Assembly (NCBI RefSeq): GCF_900105615.1
Contig: NZ_LT630003.1
Location: 4,228,501-4,292,500 of the forward strand
Direction: 5' to 3'
Origin: Lacrimispora sphenoides JCM 1415
Lineage (GTDB): Bacteria > Bacillota > Clostridia > Lachnospirales > Lachnospiraceae
DNA: 64,000 bases
Shown in pieces: positions 54,655-64,000 of the stretch; position 1 is the stretch's first letter, and the number at the start of each line of letters is the position of its first letter. The position numbers and the translations under genes were made by a program. Under the pieces are notes generated by a model. The model ran no database searches and was not told where the DNA came from. It saw only the letters and a list, made by a program, of their open reading frames with translations.

Positions 54655-56415
54655 ATGAAAAAACGCCAAAGCTTTCAAAACCGGTTTTTGGCCCTGTTTC
54701 TCGTAAGTATTGTTTTGCCCATTATTATCATGGCCACCATACTTGCCTTTTACTTCCAAAAAAGAATATACAGGGATAATGAAAAATACTTTTCAACCTC
54801 CCTTTACTCCATTTCAACCAATTTAAGCACCTATGTATCTGACTTAAAAAGGCTGGCTCTGACTCCTTATATTTACGATGATATCCTAAACTTTTTTGCA
54901 GCCGTTGAGAATGGGAAATACACAAAAAATGGTTCTTTCGATTACCGGATCGAGCTTCACCGGCAAAACTATACCACTTCCATACAGCGTATATTAAACA
55001 CCGCCAGGGAGGATATCCTGGCCGTTTCTTTCATGCCTGTAAACCCGAACAACCACATCATCGTTACTGCAACAAAAACCAGCGACCTCATAAACACCAC
55101 AGATTACCCTTACCAGAAGGAACCCTGGTATCAGGAGGCTTTAAATACTGCCGATCCATATCATTTTATGGTTTTAAAGGCTCCCCCTTATATCCGCTCT
55201 GAGACAACGGTCATCTCTGCCCTTCATACGGTCCGCAACGTGTACACCAAACGGAAGCTGGGCGTCATCCGGATCGATGCCTCCGATAAAATCATCAAGG
55301 ATATTTTCAGCAGCGTAACCTTAAGTGAAAATTCAGGCTTTGTCATCGCGGGTCAGGATGGAACCCCTGTCTACCAGGTAGGAAAGGTGGAGGAAGGTGT
55401 CCTTAAAAGGCTTTCTTCTGCAGAAAATATGATCCGTACGGACTCAGATACTTACCGCCTGTATAAAAGTGATATTTCAGGAATGCCATGGCAGCTTATT
55501 TTTGTATCCTCCCAAAAGGATATATTTAAGGAGGTATCCATTGTCTGGAGTCTGGCTGCTGTTTTAAGCCTTTCCTCCATTCTGGCTGCATTCTCAATCT
55601 TCCGTTCCAATTCAAAGAAGACTGCCCTTGCTTTAAATTCCATCTTAAATACCATGAAAAAGGTAGCGAAGGGAGACTTGGAGGCTTCCGTTCCTGACAC
55701 AGACCTGTTGCAGAACGACTCCTTTAACACGGAAGAATTGTCCCTGATTGCGGAGAATCTAAACGAGATGATCCAAAAGCTGCAGCTATACATTGATCAG
55801 TCCTATAAATATGAGATTGACCGGCAAGAGGCAGAATACCGTGCCCTTCAAAGCCAGGTTAACCCTCACTTTCTCTATAATACCTTAAACTGCTTCCTGT
55901 CCATGAACCGGATCGGGATGAAAAAAGAGCTGGAGGACAGCATCATTCAGCTGACCAGAATATTCCGCTATACCTGCAGCAATGCAAAGCTGACTACCGT
56001 ACAGGAAGAGTTTGAATTCTGCATCCAGTACTGCAATCTCCTTAAAATACGCTATGATGAACGCCTGACCTTTCTAAGCTCCATGGGGGAAGATGCAAAG
56101 AATATTTCCATTCCAAGACTTCTTATACAGCCTCTTGTAGAGAATGCCCTTAAGCATGGAATGGAAGGCGACAGCATTTCCATCACCATCTCCATTTCCG
56201 CATCGATTGAGGACGATACCCTGATCCTGAAGGTAAAAAACAATGGAATACCCATTGACATCCAAGAAGTTTACTCTGATGGAAAGGTTGGCATAAGAAA
56301 TGTGGAGAACCGTATAAAAATCTTTCATCCCCATGCTTCCTTTGAAATAAAGCTGACCGGAGATATTACCTCCATGACAATTAAGATACCCCTGGAAGGA
56401 GGAACTACTGAATGA
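54655..56415 (+). CDS. Sensor histidine kinase, YesM type
   Basis: A 586-residue membrane kinase: helix at about 12-35, extracellular dCache-like sensor (about 36-290), second helix near 295-318, HAMP, then QVNPHFLYNTLNCFLSMNRI with the phosphoacceptor His and the ATPase domain (VENALKHG). AGGAGG lies 8 bases before ATG and TATAAT is at 54615-54620. It is divergent from the alpha-galactoside importer genes and very likely controls them. Confidence 0.9.
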   Translation: MKKRQSFQNRFLALFLVSIVLPIIIMATILAFYFQKRIYRDNEKYFSTSLYSISTNLSTYVSDLKRLALTPYIYDDILNFFAAVENGKYTKNGSFDYRIELHRQNYTTSIQRILNTAREDILAVSFMPVNPNNHIIVTATKTSDLINTTDYPYQKEPWYQEALNTADPYHFMVLKAPPYIRSETTVISALHTVRNVYTKRKLGVIRIDASDKIIKDIFSSVTLSENSGFVIAGQDGTPVYQVGKVEEGVLKRLSSAENMIRTDSDTYRLYKSDISGMPWQLIFVSSQKDIFKEVSIVWSLAAVLSLSSILAAFSIFRSNSKKTALALNSILNTMKKVAKGDLEASVPDTDLLQNDSFNTEELSLIAENLNEMIQKLQLYIDQSYKYEIDRQEAEYRALQSQVNPHFLYNTLNCFLSMNRIGMKKELEDSIIQLTRIFRYTCSNAKLTTVQEEFEFCIQYCNLLKIRYDERLTFLSSMGEDAKNISIPRLLIQPLVENALKHGMEGDSISITISISASIEDDTLILKVKNNGIPIDIQEVYSDGKVGIRNVENRIKIFHPHASFEIKLTGDITSMTIKIPLEGGTTE

Positions 56416-57836
56416 AAATTCTTTTAGCTGATGATGAACGCCTGATCCGGCTTGGATTAAAAAGTATGATTGAGGAACTTTACCCCAACATGCACCAGTT
56501 TTTTGAAGTGGAAAACGGAGAAAAACTATTAAAACAACTGGAAAAGGAAATTCCGGACCTGATTTTCCTGGATATCCACATGCCGATGCTCACCGGTCTG
56601 CAGGCATTTTCCCAGTTTCATATGCGGAAGATTCCGGTGGTCATGCTGACCGGATACGCGGAATTTTCCTATGCCCAGGAAGCCTTAAAGCTGGGTGCCC
56701 TCGACTATCTATTAAAGCCGGCCAGCCTGGAGGAAGTCAGAGCTACCATGGAAAAGGCAGCTTCCCTGTTTGGAGAGCGGGAGCTTTTGCTGAAAAAGGA
56801 TTATGAGCTGGAGTTTGAAAAGATTCTTGACCTCCATACCTCCATCCGCTTTTTACAGAGTCCCAAATACGTTCTTCCTCCTTACACGGCAGTTCTTTTT
56901 TACGTTGATCATTATCATAAGGAGACCTTTAAAAACGATTTAGATGAATTAAATGCCATGCTCTCTTCCATCTCCTCCCGCTACGGCGCCCGGTTTACAT
57001 TCACCTTTCTGCCTACAGGTGAAAACTGTTATCTTACCAGTACCGTGATCCCTCCCGAGGAGTTCCAAGAGATACTGGTCCAGTTTCATCAGACCAGCGG
57101 ATGTGTAGCAACCGGATTCCATGTTTCTGCCGGAAATCTCTCAGAACTGTTTGCACAGTTTGAGTCTGTTCAAAGGGAGGAAAGTCTGCGCCTTTGCGTC
57201 CACCTTGGGTCGGTTATATCAGAGAAAGAGCGGTTGATGTTCTCGAAGCTTCTTCCTTTTTCGGATTTACTGGAAAAGCTTTTGATGGCCAATCAGGCAG
57301 ATGATGTTATGGGCTTTCAAAATCTTCTTCATGCTCTTACCCAATTTCCTCACGAAAAAAAGATCTTTGAACTTTGTGATGATTCCTTAAACCGCATTCT
57401 TACAATGGAATCCGGGACAACCGCAAACATTCTTTCCATTCACCAGCTTGTGGAATTTTTAAAGCAGATGACTTCCCAGAACCAGAGCATTGATTTAATA
57501 GATAAAATCAACGCTTATATTGAGGAACATTATATGGACCAGATCGGAATCAATACCATTGCAGATATGATTGATATCTCGCCGAATTACTTAAGCAAAA
57601 TCTATAAGATGAAAACCGGAGAAAAGTTCGTTGACCACTTAACCGGTGTCCGCATAAAAAAGGCAATGGAACTCATGTCAGGAGGACATACTGCCACGGT
57701 CCGGGACACTGCTGAGCGGGTGGGATATTTCAGCACCAGGTATTTTACCAAGGTTTTCTTAAAAAGTACGGGAATCTCACCATCCGAATATATGAAAGGC
57801 CATTTATTAAACGAAGGGAAACCTGCCCCTCTGTAA
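56412..57836 (+). CDS. Response regulator, AraC type (YesN family)
   Basis: A 474-residue regulator overlapping the kinase gene by 4 bases. Receiver domain 1-120 with phosphoacceptor Asp55 (LIFLDIHMP) and DYLLKP; a long middle segment (about 130-360) of unknown fold; and a C-terminal AraC/XylS double helix-turn-helix (NTIADMIDISPNYLSKIYKM to ISPSEYMK). It is predicted to activate the importer and alpha-galactosidase genes. Confidence 0.9.
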   Translation: MKILLADDERLIRLGLKSMIEELYPNMHQFFEVENGEKLLKQLEKEIPDLIFLDIHMPMLTGLQAFSQFHMRKIPVVMLTGYAEFSYAQEALKLGALDYLLKPASLEEVRATMEKAASLFGERELLLKKDYELEFEKILDLHTSIRFLQSPKYVLPPYTAVLFYVDHYHKETFKNDLDELNAMLSSISSRYGARFTFTFLPTGENCYLTSTVIPPEEFQEILVQFHQTSGCVATGFHVSAGNLSELFAQFESVQREESLRLCVHLGSVISEKERLMFSKLLPFSDLLEKLLMANQADDVMGFQNLLHALTQFPHEKKIFELCDDSLNRILTMESGTTANILSIHQLVEFLKQMTSQNQSIDLIDKINAYIEEHYMDQIGINTIADMIDISPNYLSKIYKMKTGEKFVDHLTGVRIKKAMELMSGGHTATVRDTAERVGYFSTRYFTKVFLKSTGISPSEYMKGHLLNEGKPAPL

Positions 57837-57915
57837 AAACAAAGACCACTTTTGTGAGATAGACCTGTTATAAATGCCGGCACAGATTACACAATCTAAT
57901 ATAAGAAAATCTACT

Positions 57916-57963
57916 TTGACCGAATCGGTTTATGGTGTTATAATCATGCCATAAACCGATTCG
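57916..57963 (+). promoter_or_regulatory. Promoter flanked by two TetR-type operator arms
   Basis: TTGACC (57916-57921), 17 bases and TATAAT (57939-57944). Two 15-base exact inverted arms, CGAATCGGTTTATGG (57921-57935) and CCATAAACCGATTCG (57949-57963), overlap the spacer and the start site. Each arm includes ACCGA/TCGGT-like half-sites, so two dimers of the adjacent TetR could bind. Confidence 0.85.
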
Positions 57964-57991
57964 ATCAATTACATTATCAGAAGGTGAAGAC

Positions 57992-58603
57992 ATGGAAAAA
58001 TTCAAAGAACTTTCAGAAGAAAAGCAGCTGCCCATCATGGAAGCGGCATTAAAATGTTTTGGAAAGCATGGATACAAAAAGGCCTCCATGGGCGACATCG
58101 CCCAAAACAGCGGTGTATCCAAACCAATGCTGTTCCATTATTTCGGCACAAAAAGGGATCTGTACCTATACCTTTCGGAATATGTGAGAGGTGTTATGAT
58201 TGAGGCTTATAAGCGCAATGAAATCAATGCATATGACGATTTATTCAAACGCATTATTGTGGCCTCCAGAATGAAAATGGGCATACTGGAAAAGCATCCT
58301 CATATATTGAAATTTATCATCAGTATGTTCGAGGAAACCGACGATGCGGTCACCGATATTACAAAAAAGATCATGCCCGATGCCCAGCGCTTTTCCTACG
58401 AACTGGTGCTTAGAAAAGAAGATGTTATTAAATTTAAAGAAAGCGTGGATATTGACGTGGTTATGCGCATGATGTTCCTCATGGCGGAAGGCTATGCTCA
58501 CGAGATGACCGATGAACGGTGCGATCTTGACAAAATAACCGAAGAACTGGAAAAAACCATCCACATGTTGAAAAGTAATCTGTATAAGGAGGAATACCTG
58601 TGA
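57992..58603 (+). CDS. TetR/AcrR-family regulator
   Basis: A 203-residue repressor. The helix-turn-helix is ASMGDIAQNSGVSKPMLFHY (about 31-50) and the C-terminal domain is helical. ATG 57992 follows AAGGTGAAG. It is the first gene of an operon with a phosphotransferase and an ABC-2 exporter and lies behind its own probable operators, so it should repress the whole unit until a ligand, perhaps an antibiotic, is bound. Confidence 0.9.
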   Translation: MEKFKELSEEKQLPIMEAALKCFGKHGYKKASMGDIAQNSGVSKPMLFHYFGTKRDLYLYLSEYVRGVMIEAYKRNEINAYDDLFKRIIVASRMKMGILEKHPHILKFIISMFEETDDAVTDITKKIMPDAQRFSYELVLRKEDVIKFKESVDIDVVMRMMFLMAEGYAHEMTDERCDLDKITEELEKTIHMLKSNLYKEEYL

Positions 58604-61080
58604 TGTATATACTGAAAATTCACAAGAAAGAAGCCGCTTCCATCCAGATATCAGGGGGCAAGGGCGCAAGCCTTGCAAGGCTGTCCCAGCGCTTCCCTGA
58701 CAGCGTACCAGGCGGCTTTATCATCACAACAGAATTTTTTAAAAAATATATCCTTCCAACTGTAAAGGAAGCCGGAAGTGATGTGAAGTCCGCCGTCGCC
58801 GGACTGGTTTTACCCGCCGAAGCGGTGGGGCTGATTCAATCCGCTTATGAAGAACTGGGAAGCCGGGTTTCCGTTGCCGTCCGTTCCTCCGCTACGGCAG
58901 AAGATTTACCTGATGCCTCCTTTGCAGGCCAGCAGGATACCTATTTAAACATTTCCGGATCTGAAGCGGTAATAACAGCAGTGATCAACTGCTTTGCATC
59001 CTTATATAACCAGCGGGCGATTTCTTACCGGGCAAAAAACAAGTTTGATGAAAACGAAGTTCAAATGGCCGTTGTCGTCCAAAAAATGGTGGATGCTAAG
59101 GCAGCCGGAGTCATGTTTACCGCCGATCCCATCACCTCCGACCGTTTTACAATAGCGATTGAAGCGGTGGAAGGCTTAGGAGAGGAACTGGTATCCGGGC
59201 GCAAAACCCCTGTTACCTGGACGGTCAAAGATGGCATAAAGCAAACAAGCGGCGGAAAGCCCTGTCTCACCAAAGAACAGGTAACCGCCCTTGCCGCCCT
59301 TGGGAAAAAGATCGAGAAGGAATTCGAAAGCCCCCAGGATATTGAATGGTGTTTTGACGGTATGAAATTCTATATTGTCCAGTCCCGCGGGATTACCACT
59401 CTTTACCCCTGTGCATCTACCACGGATGGATTTAAGCGCTGTTTTATTTCCGTCGGCCATCTTCAGATGATGACAGACACCATGCTGCCCCTTGGAATAT
59501 CCCTTTGGGAATTGATGTCCAAAACCGTGAAGGTTACGGAAATCGGCGGGCGGCCCTATATGGAGATTACCCATAACTTAAACAGTCCCGTGGGAAGGGC
59601 TCTGGTACGTCAAAAGCTGTCCAACTCAGATGAACTGATGAACAGCGCATTTAATAAAGTCCTGACAAGAAAGGATTATATCAAATCCATTCCAAAAGGA
59701 CAAAAAAGCGACTTCGCCATACCAAAGGATGTGGGAAAGTGCATCACCGCAGGATTAAGGATCTACCGGAAAAATGATCCGGCCATCATTGATGGCTACA
59801 ACCGCCGTATGGAAGCGGCAATCCAAAAGACTAGAAAAGGACTAGCAAAATTATCTGGTAAGGAGATCATCGATTTTATTGTGAGCGACACGGATGATCT
59901 GATGAAAGGCCTGTTTGATCCGGAGGGCCTGGGACCGCTCCTGGTGACATTCTTCCTTACAAAGCCGATTGATAAAGCAGGAAAGCTCCTCCTTGGACAG
60001 GACAGTATAAGCGTTGAAGTGTCAAAATCCATAAATGGCAACATTTCCTCGGAAATGGGATTTTACGTAAGCCGTATCGCAGATGTTTCCAGTGATTTTC
60101 CGGAGGTAGTAAAATACCTTGCAACAGCAGGGGACTCCTTTTGCATTGACGAATTGAGAAAACTGCAAGGCGGGGAAGATGCTGCAAAAGCCTTTGAGGA
60201 ATTTTTCCTGCGGTACGGAATGCGCTGCCCTGGGGAAATCGACATTGCAAAACCCCGGTTTGCCGAGGAGCCAGGAAAGATCCTCCCCACCGTGCTGGCA
60301 GATATAAAGCTTCCCAAGGGCCACGCGGAACAAAAGCTCCTTCAGGGAAAACAGGAAAGCAATGATGCAGTAAAATCCATGGTTTCTACTGCCAAAAAGA
60401 AATGGGGAGCCAAAAGAGCCAAGAAGTTAGCAAAGCAGTTATCCTTCTACCGAAACTTTTTAGGGCTTCGGGAATCTCCCAAATATTACTGGATGAAACG
60501 GTATTGGGAATACAAACAGGCCATCCTTAAGGAATCCGAAAAGCTTGTCCTCCAAGGCCGGCTAAGAAGTGTGGAAGATGTTTTCTATCTTCACCTTCCG
60601 GAACTTGCAAGCCTGTTTGCCGGAGAATATGAACCCGATTATAAAAAGATTGATGCTTTAAAGGCGGATTATGAAAAGTACGCCTCTCTTACTCCACCCC
60701 GCCTCATGTTTTCCGACGGAGAAGTGGTGGAAGGAGAATATAGCCGCCAGGTTCCGGAAGGAGCACTGCCCGGGCTAGCCGTATCAGGCGGCGTAGCAGT
60801 GGGCCGGGCAAGAGTCGTCCTGGATATAAAAGAGGCAGGGAAAATAGGAAAAGGCGATATCCTGGTGACAAAATTTACGGACCCAAGCTGGACGCCGGCC
60901 TTTATCTCTGTTGGCGGACTTGTTACAGAAGTAGGCGGTATGGCAACCCACGGAGCCGTGATCACCCGGGAATATGGCCTGCCCGCTGTTGTCGGTGTGA
61001 CCGATGCCACAAAACACATCAAGGACGGAGATCAGATCCGCATAGACGGAAACTTTGGATATGTTGAGTTTTTGAAATAA
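58603..61080 (+). CDS. Rifampicin phosphotransferase-like PEP-synthase-family enzyme
   Basis: An 825-residue cytosolic enzyme with the three-part layout of rifampicin phosphotransferases and PEP synthases. The N-terminal ATP-grasp domain has GGKGASLARL and AVRSSATAEDLPDASFAGQQ; a central region (about 310-700) corresponds to the substrate-binding part; and the C-terminal swivelling domain has the phospho-carrier His783 in GGMATHGAVITREYG. It lacks the PEP synthase TIM barrel, which favours antibiotic-type transfer over PEP formation. ATG 58603 overlaps the TetR stop; a GTG three bases earlier is also possible. Actual activity on rifamycins is not proven. Confidence 0.8.
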   Translation: MYILKIHKKEAASIQISGGKGASLARLSQRFPDSVPGGFIITTEFFKKYILPTVKEAGSDVKSAVAGLVLPAEAVGLIQSAYEELGSRVSVAVRSSATAEDLPDASFAGQQDTYLNISGSEAVITAVINCFASLYNQRAISYRAKNKFDENEVQMAVVVQKMVDAKAAGVMFTADPITSDRFTIAIEAVEGLGEELVSGRKTPVTWTVKDGIKQTSGGKPCLTKEQVTALAALGKKIEKEFESPQDIEWCFDGMKFYIVQSRGITTLYPCASTTDGFKRCFISVGHLQMMTDTMLPLGISLWELMSKTVKVTEIGGRPYMEITHNLNSPVGRALVRQKLSNSDELMNSAFNKVLTRKDYIKSIPKGQKSDFAIPKDVGKCITAGLRIYRKNDPAIIDGYNRRMEAAIQKTRKGLAKLSGKEIIDFIVSDTDDLMKGLFDPEGLGPLLVTFFLTKPIDKAGKLLLGQDSISVEVSKSINGNISSEMGFYVSRIADVSSDFPEVVKYLATAGDSFCIDELRKLQGGEDAAKAFEEFFLRYGMRCPGEIDIAKPRFAEEPGKILPTVLADIKLPKGHAEQKLLQGKQESNDAVKSMVSTAKKKWGAKRAKKLAKQLSFYRNFLGLRESPKYYWMKRYWEYKQAILKESEKLVLQGRLRSVEDVFYLHLPELASLFAGEYEPDYKKIDALKADYEKYASLTPPRLMFSDGEVVEGEYSRQVPEGALPGLAVSGGVAVGRARVVLDIKEAGKIGKGDILVTKFTDPSWTPAFISVGGLVTEVGGMATHGAVITREYGLPAVVGVTDATKHIKDGDQIRIDGNFGYVEFLK

Positions 61081-61096
61081 GAAAGGAGAATCACCG

Positions 61097-61969
61097 GTGA
61101 ACGCAATTCAAATTAATAACCTGTCCAAAAGCTACGGGGAGCACAGGGGGATTGAAAACATCAGCTTCTCCGTGGAGGAAGGCGAGATATTTGGCTTTAT
61201 CGGCCCCAACGGGGCAGGGAAATCCACTACCATCCGTACACTTTTGGCATTGATCCGGCCCACCTCTGGCAGCGCAGAGATCTTTGGCAAGGACTGCATC
61301 AGGCAGGCTGCAGAAATTGCTAAGGATGTGGGCTATCTGCCCGGTGAATCCGCCTATTACGATAACATGACGGTAAGGGAGCTGGTGCAGTACGCGGCGG
61401 ATTTGTACGGCGTAAAGGGAGATGAAAGAATAAAAGAGCTTTCCAGGCGCTTAGATCTTGACTTATCCCGTAAAATCGCCGACTTATCCCTTGGAAATAA
61501 AAAGAAAGCCGGAATCCTGTGTGCCCTGCTGCACTCGCCCAAACTCATTGTACTAGACGAACCAACCAGCGGTTTAGACCCGCTGATCCAGCAGGAGTTT
61601 TTCACCATATTAAAAGAGGAAAACAAACGGGGGGCAACAATCTTCTTCTCTTCCCATGTCCTGTCAGAGGTCCAGAAAATCTGCGACCGCGTGGGGATTT
61701 TAAAAGAGGGAAAAATGATCGGCGTACAAAAAATAAGTGAGCTGCGGGCGGGAAGCCATAAAAAAATAAACGTTACCGCTGAGGAAATACCCACAGGGTA
61801 TTTTGATCTTGGAGGCGTAACCAGCTACCAGCAGGACGGCAATACTGCCACATTCATGTATATGGGGAGTATTGGGGAGGTTCTTGCAAAGCTTTCCGCT
61901 TTGCATGTCCGTGATCTTTTCATCGAGGAACCGACGCTGGAAGAAATCTTTATGCACTATTACAGGTGA
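61097..61969 (+). CDS. ABC exporter ATPase (CcmA/YhaQ type)
   Basis: A 290-residue ATPase starting at GTG 61097 with AAAGGAG upstream. Walker A GPNGAGKST (36-44), a signature region LSLGNKKKAG (weakly conserved, as in ABC-2 drug exporters), and Walker B LIVLDEPTSGLDP are visible. It drives the two permeases encoded next and is part of the TetR-controlled operon. Confidence 0.9.
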   Translation: MNAIQINNLSKSYGEHRGIENISFSVEEGEIFGFIGPNGAGKSTTIRTLLALIRPTSGSAEIFGKDCIRQAAEIAKDVGYLPGESAYYDNMTVRELVQYAADLYGVKGDERIKELSRRLDLDLSRKIADLSLGNKKKAGILCALLHSPKLIVLDEPTSGLDPLIQQEFFTILKEENKRGATIFFSSHVLSEVQKICDRVGILKEGKMIGVQKISELRAGSHKKINVTAEEIPTGYFDLGGVTSYQQDGNTATFMYMGSIGEVLAKLSALHVRDLFIEEPTLEEIFMHYYR

Positions 61970-61978
61970 GGTGAAGAG

Positions 61979-62776
61979 ATGACTGTATTAAAGTATGAAC
62001 TGAAGCAGTTAAAGAAAAATATCATTATATGGTCACTATCCATGGGCGGACTGATCTTCCTGATGCTGCCGGCTTACCTTGGCTTTATCTCAGGGTCTGA
62101 TGCTCTGGTGACAGAGGCAATAAAAAACAACCCAATATTTGAAGCTTTGGGAGTCAGCGCCGCTTTCGTAATGACCCCTCTTGGCATGTTCAGCTTTTTA
62201 AACAGCTTTGCCATGACAGCGGCGGCAATCCATGGAATGGGCATTGCCTTTTCCTCTCATACAAAGGAATATGCGAACAAATCAGCGGAATTTCTGCTGA
62301 CGAAGCCTTATTCCCGGAACAAAGTTTTCTGGAGTAAGGTTCTTGCCTGCATGACAGACAGCCTGATCGTAGGAGCCGCCTACACCGCAGGAGCCGGGCT
62401 GGCGCTTTTGACCGTCAAGGGCATCCGCATTGATTGGCCTGCGTTTCTGCTTATTGGGATATCCCTTGTGCTGGTTGAGCTGATGTTTGTGGTATTGGGA
62501 ACAGCCGCAGGAACATTCTTCCCAAATGTGCGGACACCTGTGCTCATATCTTCCTGTGTTATGTTTGGCCTTTTTTGCTTAAGCTCCATGTCAAAGAAGA
62601 TCCATCAGCCGGCACTGGGCTATTTTACTCCTTTTGCGTTTTTTAATCCGGTGAGCATCACGGATACCGGATTCTACCAGTGGAATTATGTGATGTGGTA
62701 CGTAGCTCTTGGTGCCGGACTGCTGTATATCAGCTGCAGGACATTTCTTAAAAAGGACGTTATATTCGGAGGCTGA
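61979..62776 (+). CDS. ABC-2 type exporter permease
   Basis: A 265-residue protein with six membrane helices. It contains FSSHTKEYANKSAEFLLTKP, a cytosolic loop characteristic of NatB/YhaP-like ABC-2 permeases (the EFLL-KP block is also in its partner). It begins 9 bases after the ATPase gene. Confidence 0.88.
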   Translation: MTVLKYELKQLKKNIIIWSLSMGGLIFLMLPAYLGFISGSDALVTEAIKNNPIFEALGVSAAFVMTPLGMFSFLNSFAMTAAAIHGMGIAFSSHTKEYANKSAEFLLTKPYSRNKVFWSKVLACMTDSLIVGAAYTAGAGLALLTVKGIRIDWPAFLLIGISLVLVELMFVVLGTAAGTFFPNVRTPVLISSCVMFGLFCLSSMSKKIHQPALGYFTPFAFFNPVSITDTGFYQWNYVMWYVALGAGLLYISCRTFLKKDVIFGG

Positions 62777-62777
62777 C

Positions 62778-63578
62778 ATGAAAATGATCTATTTAAAAGA
62801 ACTGAAGCTTACGCGGAAAATGCTGATGATATGGCTTGTGTTAATCGTGATGCTTACAGGATTTGCAGCTATAGAATTTATTGTGTTAAAAGATGCCATG
62901 GGAGAAATTGCCGCTCTGGCTGAAAGCTTTCCCAAAATCATATTGATTTTATTTGGATTAAATGGAGTGAGAATCGACACCCCCCTGGGCGCTTATCAGT
63001 GTATGGTATTCTGGACCAACCTGCTTGCCTTCTTTTATGCGGGATTTTCAGGGGTATTTGCCGTTTCCAGAGAAGAGAGGTTCGGTACAAGTGAATTCTT
63101 ATTCTCAAAACCCTATAAGCGTTCCACAATTGTCTGGGCAAAAATCTGGGCAGCTGTAACAAACCTTATGGTATTTTCTCTTACCGTCGGAATAATGTCA
63201 TATTTATGCATCATCCTCCCTCTGGGCGATCTAAGGATAACCGGTACTCATATCATCACAACCCTTGGGATCCTTCTTACCCAAATCGTGCTGTTTTCCA
63301 TCGGACTTTTCATCTCAGGCCTTACAAAAAGCTATAAAGCCGCAAGCCTTTATACATTGCTAACGGTTGCGGCATTTTATGTGATCAGCTTTGCCCTTGA
63401 TTATACCGGTATCATGGCTTTTTTAAAGGTACTGACACCCGTAGGTTATTTTAATGTGGTTTCGGTTTCGGAAAACGGATTAAGCCCTTTTTATATCCTC
63501 CTTTCCTTGATCATTACTCTGGCCGGTTGTTTCATGACAGTCAGGCTTTACGAAAGAAAAGATCTGCACGCTTCGTAA
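62778..63578 (+). CDS. ABC-2 type exporter permease, partner
   Basis: A 266-residue six-helix protein starting at ATG 62778, one base after the previous stop, with GGAGG before it. The loop SREERFGTSEFLFSKPYKRS parallels the partner permease, so the two form a heterodimer. It is the last gene of the operon. Confidence 0.88.
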   Translation: MKMIYLKELKLTRKMLMIWLVLIVMLTGFAAIEFIVLKDAMGEIAALAESFPKIILILFGLNGVRIDTPLGAYQCMVFWTNLLAFFYAGFSGVFAVSREERFGTSEFLFSKPYKRSTIVWAKIWAAVTNLMVFSLTVGIMSYLCIILPLGDLRITGTHIITTLGILLTQIVLFSIGLFISGLTKSYKAASLYTLLTVAAFYVISFALDYTGIMAFLKVLTPVGYFNVVSVSENGLSPFYILLSLIITLAGCFMTVRLYERKDLHAS

Positions 63579-63600
63579 AAGCGGCTGTAAATATAATAAA

Positions 63601-63629
63601 GGAACCGGGCTATTTAATAGCCCAGTTCC
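63601..63629. terminator. Terminator between convergent genes
   Basis: GGAACCGGGCTAT and ATAGCCCAGTTCC form a stem with one mismatch. It includes the stop codon of the LUD gene and lies just after the exporter operon; the flanking T-rich tract is better on the minus strand. Confidence 0.65.
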
Positions 63630-64000
63630 TCATTAACAAGGATCACTTTAATCCTGTCTTTTATAAATTGGCCTGTAATCAAAACAAAATCATTACAGAT
63701 CCTCTCCCTGTGTCCGCAGTCAATGCAGCGGCCAAGGGTGGTACAGGGAGTTGACTTGTTGAGACGCTTTGCATCCAGGGGAGCCGCGACCTGCCTGGTT
63801 CTTTTTACAGCTGCCTCCACATGTTCCGTTATCTTGTTCGTACCTGCAACAACGATGACCTGCTCTGGCCCGTACAGCATGGGGGCCACCCTGCTTCCAT
63901 TGCCGTCAATGTTAAAGATCTTCCCGTCCCCGGTAATCGCGTTGGCTCCGGTGATAAACGTGTCTGCCGAAAAATTCTTAAGGTATATCTCCCGTTTTCC
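63614..64000 (-). CDS. LUD-domain protein (lactate-utilisation/LutC-like), C-terminal part cut by window edge
   Basis: 129 codons are open to the right edge without a start, so the gene begins outside the window. The protein has TFITGANAITGDGKIFNIDG, GPEQVIVVAGTNKITEHVEA and a cysteine group CTTLGRCIDCGHRERIC that may bind metal, all typical of LUD (DUF162) proteins annotated as lactate utilisation protein. The stop codon lies in the terminator stem. Confidence 0.85.
   Translation of the reverse strand, partial: GKREIYLKNFSADTFITGANAITGDGKIFNIDGNGSRVAPMLYGPEQVIVVAGTNKITEHVEAAVKRTRQVAAPLDAKRLNKSTPCTTLGRCIDCGHRERICNDFVLITGQFIKDRIKVILVNEELGY

Overview
The window looks like chromosomal DNA of a low-to-mid GC, spore-former-type Firmicute, most likely a Lachnospiraceae (Lacrimispora / Clostridium cluster XIVa-like). 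This is inferred from YesM/YesN two-component systems, AGGAGG ribosome-binding sites, bacterial V-type ATPases, a GH36 alpha-galactosidase and LUD-domain proteins. No ribosomal RNA or intact insertion sequence is present, so the genus is not proven.

Layout. (1) 1-846: promoter-proximal end of an F-type ATP synthase operon (atpB, and atpE running off the left edge). (2) 1399-5683: an alpha/beta hydrolase, a heparinase II/III-like lyase and an AAC(3)-type acetyltransferase. (3) 5765-14392: one gene set on the minus strand, made of a Fe3+-type ABC importer (binding protein, two ATPases, one fused permease) followed by a binding protein, YesM-type kinase and AraC-type regulator. It resembles hexose-phosphate sensing (HptRSA) next to an AfuABC/FbpABC-type importer. 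(4) 14522-15025: remnants of a chemoreceptor and perhaps a recombinase. (5) 15082-23576: a complete nine-gene V-type ATPase operon. (6) 24565-31823: a minus-strand operon of two TolC-like proteins, a HlyD-like adaptor and two ABC-2 permeases with no ATPase, and a divergent TetR regulator. (7) 32011-38692: a probable type I toxin, tRNA-Lys(CUU), trmB, several small or membrane proteins, a SGNH hydrolase, an alpha/beta hydrolase and a DUF4145-SH3b membrane protein. (8) 38926-47426: a second complete V-type ATPase operon, inverted relative to the first. (9) 47631-49026: an ECF sigma factor and its anti-sigma factor. (10) 49163-57836: an alpha-galactosidase, a sugar ABC importer and a divergent YesM/YesN system. 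(11) 57992-63578: TetR, a rifampicin phosphotransferase-like enzyme and an ABC-2 exporter. (12) 63614-64000: a LUD-domain gene cut by the right edge.

The main features are linked. The two V-ATPase operons form an 8.2-kb inverted repeat around a 15.9-kb centre. From subunit C to subunit D they are collinear without any net insertion or deletion. They are almost identical from the end of subunit I through subunit B, yet clearly diverged in the first gene, in patches of C and I, and in D. This mosaic suggests ongoing gene conversion.

Only the minus-strand V-ATPase copy has a promoter that nearly matches the promoter of the TolC/HlyD/ABC-2 operon. In both, a palindromic operator lies between the -35 and -10 boxes and covers the -10, and the TetR gene beside the efflux operon is the obvious candidate repressor. 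One V-ATPase copy may therefore be co-induced with an envelope-spanning export system while the other is controlled separately. This is the best candidate in the window for an undescribed system.
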